A stretch of 64,000 nucleotides of DNA. Origin: Selaginella moellendorffii (taxonomy: Eukaryota > Streptophyta > Lycopodiopsida > Selaginellales > Selaginellaceae). The translations under genes were made by a program, and so were the position numbers. Each line of letters starts with the position of its first letter. Positions within the stretch are counted from its first letter, which is position 1. The notes below the pieces were generated by a model. It did no database searches, was not told the origin of the DNA, and was given only the letters and a program-made list of their open reading frames with translations. The stretch is from NCBI RefSeq assembly GCF_000143415.4, contig NW_003314304.1:251418-315417 (forward strand). The letters run 5' to 3'. This document shows, in pieces, positions 24,633-33,828 of this stretch.

Positions 24633-27084
24633 CTGCCAGGCGCTAGTTGCTAGTGCACGTCCTTGTCCTGGTTTTTGTGGCTTCTTCAGTTGAACCCAGA
24701 GCTTCCGTGTTCGTGCCAATGTCTCGTGCAGACCCAATTTGTAGCACGTTTCTTGCTTGACATTCTACGCGTGGGAGATGTATATGATAGATCGGAGGGG
24801 CGAGTTGCCTTTTATCAGGTGGACAACTCTTGTCTTGAAGACTTTCTTCACCTCCTCACCCACCATAATATCCACAACTATCTCTTGCATCGCCAAGCTA
24901 GAATGCTGCCCGGAGACGACATAGAACTGGATGTTCTAATCATCCAACACCTTCCTATTAATCAAGTCTGGAAACCTCGTCTCGCCCTTCATTGTTCGGT
25001 AGTAGGGGATCATGTCTGCAATGTTGGGTGTTACTGGACTTGCCAGCATCTTCTGCTTCAGTTTCTCCACCCACTCATCAGATACTAGCCTGTGGTTGTA
25101 TTTGCTTTGGATGTCGATACAGCTCACGTCGATTGTATATACTTTGTTAGAATAGTAACAAGTACTATTATCTACGACGATTTTTGCTGCCTCTTCTTGC
25201 TCTTTCTACTCTTTGCGGCTCTTCTTTTTGGTGGGTGTAGTGTTCGAACTCGAGGCAATGGCATCACCGAGTAGCTTCTTTTTTGGAGCAGGAGAGTCGG
25301 ACATCGGCTTGAGCTTGACCACCCTTTTCTGCTTTGGGGTAGTTTCCAGATCGACCCCCTTCCCCTTTGCTTCGCGAACTGGAGGCACTCTCAACAGCTC
25401 AATGTTGGAATATAGTTTTTGAACATCGCCGTAGGTGAGGTCTGTGGATTCCATGTGATCTTCATAAACCCGCAGCGTCTTTGAAATTGTGGGCCTCCTG
25501 GACAACCTCTCCCTAGCTCCCTCTAGGAATTCCTCATAGCCACTGCCCCCCTCCGGGAAGCCACTAGGATGTGCAAGGTGGATCTTGAAGGCGGACGCTG
25601 TCTCTACCACAAGTGCCAGTCCATATTCATGCATGGAACTACATAGAGTGTCTGTCACTTGGATGAGGATCCCCATGCATTCTTTTCTCCCACCATCTGT
25701 GTTGTACAGCCTTAGATCCTCGCCTTCCATCCCGAAAGTCCAACTGGTGAGCTCCTCCCCCTTCTCTGCATCCACATTAATAGTGGCTGGAAGAAGAACG
25801 CAATTCCTCGCCTGTTCAAAAATGCACAACAATTAGAGCTGACAAATGAAAAGCTAGCAGCTGGAAATAACGTGAGGCCACACGCCATTCACCACTGCAT
25901 CAGATGTCTTGAGGCTGCATCCTAAGATGGCGTGAGGCTACACGCCATCTGTAACCGGACTGCACTCGAGAGCCCAATCGGTGCCTGCCAATGTTGCTAC
26001 TGAATGGCATGTGGCCTCATGCCATTTTCTACTTGGCCTAAAAGACTTACCATTTGAAGCCGAATGGAGGCGTGACAATCGAGGCCGGACTCGCTGGCGA
26101 ATGTGCACTGTGTGTGCAGTGGATCGTAGCAGCAAGGCTACTCTGCCACTTACAATTGGAGAGTGGCGCTGAAATCTCCCGGGACGCCAAGTGGGCTGCA
26201 TGTGGGTGGCAGAGTGGGCGGCGGAGTTGGCGGCGAAGTTACAAACTGGGTGTGTCTTGAAGTGGACGCCAATGCACACGAGTGCGATGCGAGCGCGAGT
26301 GTGATGCAAGCGCGAGTGGATGCCGATGCACACGAGAAACCTGTAGAGAAGGTAGATGAGCGCGAATGTGAGCGTGATCGCGAGTGGGAGCGCGATACGA
26401 GCGCGAGTATGAAGCAAAATGCAAAACCTAACCTCACACACGTGAAATGTCACGACGGTTGGTAATCCCGCAACGTCATCGTTCCTCGGACTTGGGCGCC
26501 ACCATTAATTTCTGGATCGCCGCGCGCATGCATGCACGTGAAATCCAAAAGAAATCCGCAACATCATCATTCTTCGGACTGCATGCACGCGAAATCCAAA
26601 AGAAAGATCATGATTGGGATATCATTTAATACCCTCGCTATATTTATACCATGCATGATTGGATATTCCAAAGCATCTTGTATTTCCAAAAATGCCAGAT
26701 GTTCAGCTAAATAAAGAATGGTATACAATGTCCTTCTTGATGACCCTGCAAAGAAGCATCTCGATCGGACACCACATGAGACCACACGAGCCTTACAATG
26801 TTTCAGGGGCATTTGCCATAGATCTAACCGTTATTTTGCTCCAAGATTCTACAGTTTGGTGTGCATTGACCTTTCCATCGACACTGCAAAGGGACATCAC
26901 AATCAGATGCGGGATCACAAGAAACCAACTTCACTAACTCTGGTTTCACCAAGATCTACGTAAGGAGTTATGAAATGAAAGGACCCTCTCTATTGAAATG
27001 TGTTTATGGTCTTAAGGGCATTGTGATATATCAAAGGATTTTGCATCAAGTTCTGTATTTGCATGTTTATCAAGCTACTGAATT

Positions 27085-27113
27085 GCTAAACCCTAAACCC
27101 TAAACCCTAAACA
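27085..27113 (+). repeat. Interstitial telomere-type repeat
   Basis: gctaaaccctaaaccctaaa... gives three and a half units of CCCTAAA, the plant telomere repeat. It is far too short to be a telomere. Short tracts (telo-boxes) also act as promoter elements in plants. Confidence 0.8.
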
Positions 27114-28229
27114 TGTGGCAAATGCTGCGTGAAGAAAGATGCCCTTTCTGGGCAAATGCTGTAAGAGGCAGATGCCGAGCAGATGTATCTCAGACTAGCG
27201 AAGGGGACAAACGAAAGCTAGCTATAAACATGACAGGATGCAAATAGATTACTAGGCTGGTCTTGCGAAAATCAAAAACCAATTGAAAACATTGAAAATG
27301 CAAAAAGAAAGGTTTATAATATTTTTGAATTTTAAGCAACCAAAGGAATGTAAGTAGGGCATGTGTTTGTAAGTTTAAAAATGCCTCAACCACTTAAATT
27401 CCCAAGTAAATAAAGCTGTTTCTATTTTTGGTACAGGTAAACTTTATAGCGTGTGTGCTCATGCAATTTTGAACCCAAAAATGCACCAAAAAATGCTCGA
27501 CTAGCATTATTCTTTGAATGGCGTGTGGCCTTATATTGCCATAAATAGACGTACACACACAGCATAATTATTCCTTTACACAGCGAATAATCTTGGCACG
27601 GATCGCTGACATGGCATAGCAAAGTTCGAATCACTGACATGGCACAGCTGGATCAAGGCAAGGACATGATGTGACAAAGTTCAACGTCCGACAGCAAAGT
27701 CTAGAAGCTACTCAGTTTGAAATTTGTCAGAGGAATCATAAGATTTGGTTTGTCAGAGGATTTGATGTGACGTTCAAGCGTGTGTTATTTTTGAATTCTC
27801 GAACTCATTCCTAGATTTATCATTTTTGTGCGCCGTGTTCTTGGTTCCGCTGAGCGCAGTGAGCACTGCTTGTGTAAGCGGCGTTGTGAGCTGTGGTTTA
27901 TGCGTCTACGAGCGGTTGCGGCATTGCGAGCGCCATTGTGAGCGGCAGTTTATGCGAGTGGCAGTTTGTGCGAGCGGCACTACGAGCAGTTGTGGTGTTG
28001 CAAGCGGCGCTACGAGTGGTTGCGGTGTTGCGAGCGGCACTGTCTTTGGTGTGGCTACCGCTTCCTCTTGATATTCGGCACTTGTGCTTCCTGGTATGTT
28101 CACCATGGAATGGCTTAGGACCACATTTAGAAATGGCATGAGGCCACATGCCATCTTGGGCCCTTGCAATTTCATGGCTAGCGTATTGTCATGTATGTTT
28201 TTACTTGCCTGCAGCTGTGTGTATATCAA

Positions 28230-28423
28230 GATGGCATGAGGCCTCATGCCATCTTTGGCCCCTGCTAGCGTATTGCCATATTCCTTTTGCCTTGCTGCAA
28301 CTGTATATATTTTTGTATGGGTGACTAGTCACGCACACAAAAACATATACAGTTGCAGTAAGGCAAAAGGAATATAGCAATAGGCTAGCAGGGGCCAAAG
28401 ATAGCGTGAGGCCTCATGCCATT
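28230..28423. repeat. Foldback element bounded by palindromes
   Basis: Arms of about 68 bp (28250-28317 and 28337-28404: ggcccctgctagcg... against ...gctagcaggggcc) are inverted around a short centre containing tgactagtca. A copy of the dispersed palindrome sits at each outer end. An imperfect half copy lies just upstream (28150-28230). MITE-like in structure. Confidence 0.72.
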
Positions 28424-28610
28424 AGTGGTACCACTAATGGCATGAGGGCTCATACCAATTTTGTGAATGCGAAATTTCACGTGGGTGTCAATAGCATGTT
28501 TGAATAATGGCATGTGGCCTCATGCTATTGAGGTTGTTTGGTATGTTATGATTTAGGCCATTCTCCAATTATTTTTTGTATGGTCTTAACTTCTTTTTTG
28601 CACTTTCAGA

Positions 28611-31398
28611 ATGGCCTCCGCAAGTGCGACGCATGTTCCCTCTGTGGATCTTAAGAACCGTGCTACATGGATTCAGGCAAAGGTGTTTCTAAACAACCCC
28701 GAGGGGGAGGTGGTAGCTGAGGGCTTAGCCACAGTTGTCAATCCAAGAGATGCGGTTGCTAATCAAGAATTGGGCTGGGATGATATTGGAGTTGTGATTT
28801 TAGAGGTTGTTGACACAGAAGAAAACAGTCTGACTATTGGAAGCATTGTGCGGTGGAAATTGAGGCACTTAGTGTTTGAGAATGTGAAGGATTCACAATC
28901 AAACACCACTACAACTGATGACAGAACATCTCTTCATAGGAAAAGAAAGTACACCTTCCTAAAGCGCAGCCAAAGGGATCTGAGCAATGAATCGAAAAGG
29001 CAGAAAATGGCGATGGAGGTTCGAATGGTCTCGACAGTTGCTTGTTGCAAGAGGAGGTGTTGTCAACATGCTGATTGGGATGCTATTGAAGAGGAGAGAG
29101 CAAGATACAAGATATTGTCCTGGAAGGCAGCTCGCAATTTTGTGTATGAGGCATTACGGTCATCTGTTGATGCTTCAGAACATCAGGTGGGGGGCATGGT
29201 TTTCCAGAGGGGTTTGGTCTGCATGAAGGCATGGAGAATCATTTATGGAGTCCCTCGAACCACATTCTACAGAATCAAAACTGAGTTCGAGGAACAAAGG
29301 GTTCAACAGGCAGTCCATGGGAACGACGGTACTCACAAAACCAGGGGTCATGTTGTATATGGAGAGGCAATCTTCAAGAGGTTTGTCGAGACATGTAGCG
29401 AGTAGCAACCACATAAAACCCGCCTCTTAGAAGATTGAACTCGAGGCACTCAACGAGTTCTCCCTTCCATGTATACCAAGGGGGCCATATTGGAAGATGT
29501 GAATCGGGAACTCCAGAGTAATGGATACAGGAAGCTGAGCCAATCTAGATTTAGTAGATTGTGGAGCAACAGGTTCAGGGATGTGAGTATAGGAAAGTAC
29601 TCCAGCTTTTCAAAGTGTGACGAGTGCACTGCTATCAAAATGGCTTTGTTGAAGAATTCTTGCATCGCTCAAGAGCGAGAGACGTTGGTTAGAAGGCGGC
29701 TCAACCACAACATTGAGCAGAGAAGCTGCAGGACTGCATATTATCATAACAGGATTCTCTCCATGGAGAGACCTAACTCTTACCTCTGCATCATCCACGA
29801 CAAAATGGACCAGAAAAAGACGTGCTTACCTCGACTCAATCCTGCCCCCAAGGCAATCTCTTCATCCATGCAGCTGCCTGTGTCTCTGTTTGGCATAATC
29901 GCTCATGGGCATGGTGCCCAGAACTATGGGAACTTTTTTGTACCTCTATGGGGTGGCGGGGGTGCAAACATGATGATTGCGTCCTTAGCAAAACACTTAA
30001 GGTCTCTGCAAAGTGTGCAGACTGAGTTGAACGGCCAACCCTTGCATAAGGCCCTTGTCGATCAAACCCCATACAGGGTTCAGCTGGAGGAGGAGCAAAG
30101 GCTTGCAATATCGCGTGGGGCCCCATGCCATCCCAGTGAATATGTTGGCCGTCAGATTGTAGGGTTATCACGTGAGGCCTCATGCCATTCCGACGAGGCT
30201 GGTCGCCCGGTGAATGCACAGCCTCATCCAAATGAAGCAGAATCTCAAGGAAGTTCTTACGGCCGATGTGGCCTTCCACCCCATCTTCTGCTCCAAACAG
30301 ACAATGCTAGCAGTGAGAAAAAAAACATGTACGTCTTCGCGTACTTGGCGATGCTTGTTGCCAAAGGCATATTTGAAACAGTTACACTTGGCTTTCTCAT
30401 GGTTGGGCACACTCATGAAGACATCGATGCCATGTTCAGTCACCTGGCAGTGTCCCTCCGGCGATCCAATGTCCTCACCCTCCCACAACTCTACGATGAA
30501 TTCCAAAATTGCATCAAAGGCACTGTTGAAGCTGCACTTGTGACAGAGGTTCCAGACTTTAAGGGGTTTGTAAGAGGCTACATCAGGGACGGATCCGAAA
30601 TGCTGATTGGCCACTCCAAGCCTCTTCAATTTCATTTCAGCATGCGTGACGGTGCTTCAGTGATGAGGTACAAGATGAGAGAATGGGACATAGTGTGGCT
30701 GTCAGTGGACGGCATTGAACTCTTCAAGAGAGATCCCATAACTGGGGAACCTATGATTCCTCAGGGTTCCCCATGGCCGATGCACCCAGATGGACTCAAA
30801 GACTAGGAAAGTAAAGTGGCCGGGATTAGATAGCATATTGCCTTCTGGAAGAGGGGGTTGGTGTTTGGTGGAGAATCTTATTTTAAGAGGTGCAAGCCTT
30901 TGCTCGAATACTAGGAGAAGATTATATCTGCTATCCAAAATGGGCCGGTTGTATATGAAGAATTGGAAGAGTCCTTTTGGCCAGAACCCAGAGCACCAGA
31001 TAGTAGCGGAACAATGTCCTTTGGAAATGCAATGACAGATAATGATGTTGAGGATCACTATTGTGGGCCGAGGAACAAGAAGCCGGATTTAGCATTCAAT
31101 CCAGTATAGGTCTGCAAAGGAATGGTCGTGCTTGTCAGACCCAGTAATAAAAAACAAATGATATGGGTGGGGCGCTGCATCACTGATGCAGAGGAGGATG
31201 CGGAAACTAACTCCTTCAATGTAACTGTGGAGTGGTTCAAGCCAAATTCCGGATATATGAAGGATTGCCTAGAAAAGAGATGAAGGGATCCCAACATGAG
31301 CATATCGGTGGATAATGTTGTGCATGGTTGGATGCGGAAGCAGAGTGCCACCATCACCTTGCCAGACCATGCAAGAGATGCAGCAAGAGCATTCAAGG
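28611..31398 (+). pseudogene. DUF7869-type, possibly transposase-like gene, interrupted
   Basis: The frame starts with MASASATHVPSVDLKNR just after a pyrimidine-cag stretch and stays open in one phase to about 31398, with TAG at 29403, 30804, about 30831, 30909 and 31107, and TGA at 29436 and 31281. A cysteine-rich segment (CCKRRCCQH) and a RGLVCMKAWRIIYGVPRTTF block come first. Then follow the blocks that I associate with the DUF7869 family: CDECTAIK, HDKMDQKKTCLPRL, LLLQTDNASSEKKN and GHTHEDIDAMFSHLA. The Asp residues in the last three could form an RNase-H-like D-D-D/E triad (inference). The C-terminal part has VVLVRPSNKKQMIWVGRC, suggestive of a small chromatin-type domain. Two copies of the palindrome are read in frame at 30110-30189. 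It is divergent from the ParB-like gene. Confidence 0.68.
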
Positions 31399-32388
31399 TG
31401 AGATTCATTAATATTCCTTTACTAAGTTTCTAATGTATTTTATTTCAAGGTGAACAATCCGAATCTGAATCAGAGGAGGCGTGATGGCATGTGGCCTTAC
31501 GCCATTCCTAGGTGAGATGATACAAATAACAAGTATAAATTCTTAGTTGTTCTAGCAAATCTTACTTAAAGTTCAAAGTGAACAAGCCGAATATGAATTC
31601 ATCGGATTGTTATAACAAATTGCGAGGTGATGGCGTGAGGCGATACGCCATTTGAGAGTGGTAGCCATTCCTATATGAGGTGAGTGAAATATTTATTAGA
31701 AATACCTCATTCAATTGTGCACTTCTAAGTCTTGGTCCACTCAGTACTGTTTGCATGTTTTTATTTTAATTCTTTCTCTAAAATGTTATTTAGCATGTGG
31801 CTTCATGCCATTGCTCTCCACAATCATGCATTGAATTTTTCTATCCTTGCATAATACTTCTCCATATATATAGCATGTGCGCACATGTGATATGGTTCAT
31901 TAGGCCTGATATAGTGTGTGAGGTAAAACAAAGATGATGTGACATATGCATTTACCAATCACACGTGCATAAATCTAATAATATGGCGTGTGGCCCATAT
32001 TAATGGCACATAAACCCATATTGTGGGCTTACGTGCTTTATGTACCATCATTCCCTTGCAGCGTGTGTGTTGGTTTCCTTTTATAACACAACGAACTCCA
32101 TATTTTAGGGTGAAGAGCGTTCTCATGGCAAGCATAAAATCTGTAAGTGAGGCAGAAAAGGAGACGGAGAAGGAGATAGGTGAAGATGTAGAATATATAA
32201 GTCTTCGAAACTCCCCGTACTATACTCTAGGTGATCATTTTTCTAAACAAACGGCAACATTAACAACTATCGAGAACGCCCCAGTAACGTCAGAGACAAC
32301 AATCCAAAGCAAAACAACTGACCCGGAGAAGGATGATAGTACCGCTGAGAGTACCAAAAAGGAGGTGTCCACTAGCGCTTAGGCTTAT
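31399..32388 (+). other. 3' region of the DUF7869-type gene with possible last exons
   Basis: A likely intron (gtgagattc...atttcaag) follows at about 31399-31448. Two diverged tandem copies (31449 and 31575, gtgaacaa-ccgaat) each carry a palindrome. The frame ending at 32382 encodes a charged tail (VSEAEKETEKEIGEDVEY, then STAESTKKEVSTSA) that could be the C-terminal exon, but I cannot trace splicing to it. Confidence 0.35.
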
Positions 32389-33042
32389 AATGGCGTATGC
32401 CCTCATGCCATTTACTTGATCACCAAATACCTTTTTCCCTTTGCACTAGTATATCTTAATACCGGTCTAAGAAATAGAATGGCATGTGCCCTCAGGCCTT
32501 TTACTAAATCACCTTTGAAAGAAATGCAAGCCTCTATGTCGTAATAAAAAGGTACTAGAGAAATTCCTTAATAATATGAATGTTATTTAGTTTCATGAAA
32601 ATACACTAAGGGTCAAATGAGTTAAATGACTTCTCCAAACTAGCAATGCCTCTTGCTACACCTTCACAATTAGATTCGTTAGAAAAAGATAACATTGAAT
32701 AATATCTAAATGTTCTCACCATTAAGTTATATGTCTGGCTAATAGGAATGACGTTCATCTTGGAAAGCTCACCACACGCTCAATGAACAAACAAATAGTG
32801 TGTGCGCGCATGCCATCGCTCTTCTTTAGCTTTAGATTCGGCTTGTTCACCTTGACAATGAGATTTATTATACAACCAGATGGACTCAGTCTTGACACAA
32901 AGTCACCGCGTTAGTCACCATGCCCCAGATATGTCTAGCCCCTGGACAAAAAACATATAATTTCACGTCATTTTCAAATACTTGAAAATTTGTACCTAGT
33001 CCCATTTTACTGAATAAATCCCACTTTAACGAAATAGAGCAT
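32389..33042. other. Module right end, no gene
   Basis: Non-coding sequence with two or three decayed palindromes. Positions 32830-32890 contain an inverted copy of gtgaacaagccgaat (31575) beside a copy of ccagatggactca (30787), so the end is rearranged. Similarity to the family B LTR starts at ttgagcactc (33043). Confidence 0.45.
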
Positions 33043-33198
33043 TTGAGCACTCTGTTGGGAGTTCCACTCCCGCTCTCGACCTTCCAAGTCGGAGCTTTTA
33101 GTCCAAACGTGTTACGCTCGTTTGGCTTTCACTTTAGCCACTATCACGTGGCACCCTTTTCGACTCCACTTTGGGGCCTAGGGGTTTTGTGTCTCACA
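33043..33198 (-). repeat. Family B LTR fragment (B4 right end)
   Basis: Nearly identical to 20353-20510 for about 156 bp, up to gtctcaca. The rest of this LTR is missing, replaced by the 11.4-kb module. Confidence 0.85.
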
Positions 33199-33828
33199 CC
33201 ACCATAACATGGTTCCTGCATAAGCGTGAAAGTCTTTGACCATCGACTTTTGTTCAAAGCCCTCTCTTTGAACACTTGGGAACTACTTCCCTAACCTTGA
33301 TAGCCTTGCCTCATGGCAAGCTTCAAGACCACGCTTCTGCTGCGCCACTCTGAGCAAGGAAGGGCAAGAGAAAAATGCTTGAATGCTTCAAGATGCTTCT
33401 CAATCAGGATGCTAGATGCTCTTCAAGACACTAGAAAGACACTCCTCAATCAAGGTATGCCTCTCTCTACTGCTTTTCCATCTCCCCATCTTTTGCTCCT
33501 AGCTCGCAAGTAACTTGCACCTCACAGCTACTTCGCACTGGAATGATTGGTTTGGTAACGAACCAATTTTCCTAGCACATCAGATTCTGGGTTTTTTTTT
33601 TCTTGTCGTTCCATTGGCGTTGAGAAGATCGGCTCAGTGACAAACCAATCTTCCCAGCGCCAAAGGAACTTCTTCTTTTCTTCTTTTTCTTTCCCTTGGT
33701 GCTAAGAAGATTGGTTCGGCAACGAACTGATCTTCCTAGTGCCAAGGGAACTACTTTTCTTCTTTTTTTTGTTCCCTTGGCGCTGAGAAGATCAGTTCGG
33801 CGGAAGTGGTAACTATGTAGAGGCTGAC
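33199..33828. promoter_or_regulatory. T1 central region with tandem palindromic sites
   Basis: The region between the divergent T1 genes. Positions 33546-33800 contain three imperfect tandem units of about 80 bp, each with an inverted repeat of half-site AAGATTGGTTCG (33546-33567, 33625-33652, 33706-33734) and a T-rich spacer ending in cccttggcgctgagaag. The same palindrome occurs near both T1 ends. The first ~100 bp (33199-33300), read on the minus strand, continue the SWIM gene frame. Confidence 0.6.

Larger units (their letters stand above)
22171..25832 (-). pseudogene. Large ParB-like acidic protein gene with ten in-frame TAG codons
   Basis: The start at 25832 (MLCIFEQARNCVLLPATINV) opens one frame that continues through five short introns to about 22171, roughly 1,140 codons. 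The frame is broken only by TAG, at 25206, 24936, 24765, 24093, 23751, 23463, 23304, 23274, 23012 and 22382. Around 24885-24935 it reads FYVVSGQHSSLAMQEIV, which resembles the GxHR motif of ParB/sulfiredoxin-fold proteins with Ser in place of Arg. A basic, Ser-rich linker follows (23000-22800), then a segment QVRAMFFSSRCLRRVQERAE and a long Glu/Asp tract (22240-22380). Introns: 24579-24632, about 23220-23257, 23080-23117, 22941-22989 and 22750-22796. Function unknown. It is either a pseudogene decaying mainly by CAG-to-TAG changes or a gene in which TAG is read through. Confidence 0.6.
25833..28610. promoter_or_regulatory. Divergent intergenic region with repeats
   Basis: This 2.8-kb gap between the two divergent genes should hold both promoters. 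It contains eight full copies of the palindrome plus weaker copies, a GCGAGTGCGATG-type array near the minus gene (26270-26410) and a GAGCGGC-type array near the plus gene (27840-28050), a two-copy 80-bp repeat (26464-26606), a telomere-like tract (27085-27113) and a foldback (28230-28423). ORFs across the arrays look like repeat artefacts. Confidence 0.55.
22758..32818. repeat. Dispersed 22-24 bp palindrome family (about 20 copies)
   Basis: The half-site AATGGCRTGWGG is followed directly by its reverse complement. Copies start near 22758, 22949, 23090, 24588, 25866, 25926, 26003, 27517, 28132, 28230, 28400, 28436, 28506, 30110, 30166, 31483, 31629, 31790, 32389 and 32478, with weaker ones near 31982 and 32799. 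They lie in introns, exons and intergenic DNA. I saw none outside this interval. Changes in one arm are often not matched in the other, so copies are diverging. Confidence 0.85.
21593..33042. mobile_element. 11.4-kb module with divergent ParB-like and DUF7869-type genes
   Basis: This segment interrupts family B sequence on both sides. It has two divergent multi-exon genes, minus 25832 to about 22171 and plus 28611 to about 32382, around a 2.8-kb intergenic region. About twenty copies of one palindrome occur throughout and nowhere else in the window. No terminal inverted repeats were found. The left edge cuts into a minus-strand frame (21587-21913), so the left end may be truncated. It may be an unclassified mobile element or a captured host segment. 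Confidence 0.55.
18772..33198 (-). mobile_element. Family B retroelement (B4) inside T1
   Basis: The left end is a complete B LTR (18772-20510), and the right end is the first ~156 bp of a B LTR in the same orientation (33043-33198). A polypurine tract and ~1.07 kb of B interior follow the left LTR. The flanking 5-mers ctgcc and ccacc share three bases. If it is removed, the minus strand reads openly across the junction (FHAYAGTMLWQMLLVLNSW). Most of its interior is occupied by the module 21593-33042. Confidence 0.6.

Noticed and set aside
25938-26465. Overlapping ORFs of 95-171 codons on both strands
   Set aside because: Arg/His/Ala-rich translations of the GCGAGTG array in the promoter region of the ParB-like gene.
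27085-27113. Chromosome end
   Set aside because: Only three and a half telomere units, with normal sequence on both sides.
27826-28149. ORFs rich in Cys, Ser and Gly (plus strand) or Thr and Ala (minus strand)
   Set aside because: They follow a tandem GAGCGGC-type array and are open in several frames.
22758-32818. CRISPR-like array
   Set aside because: The repeats are palindromic but irregularly spaced by tens to thousands of bases and lie in exons and introns of a plant-type locus.
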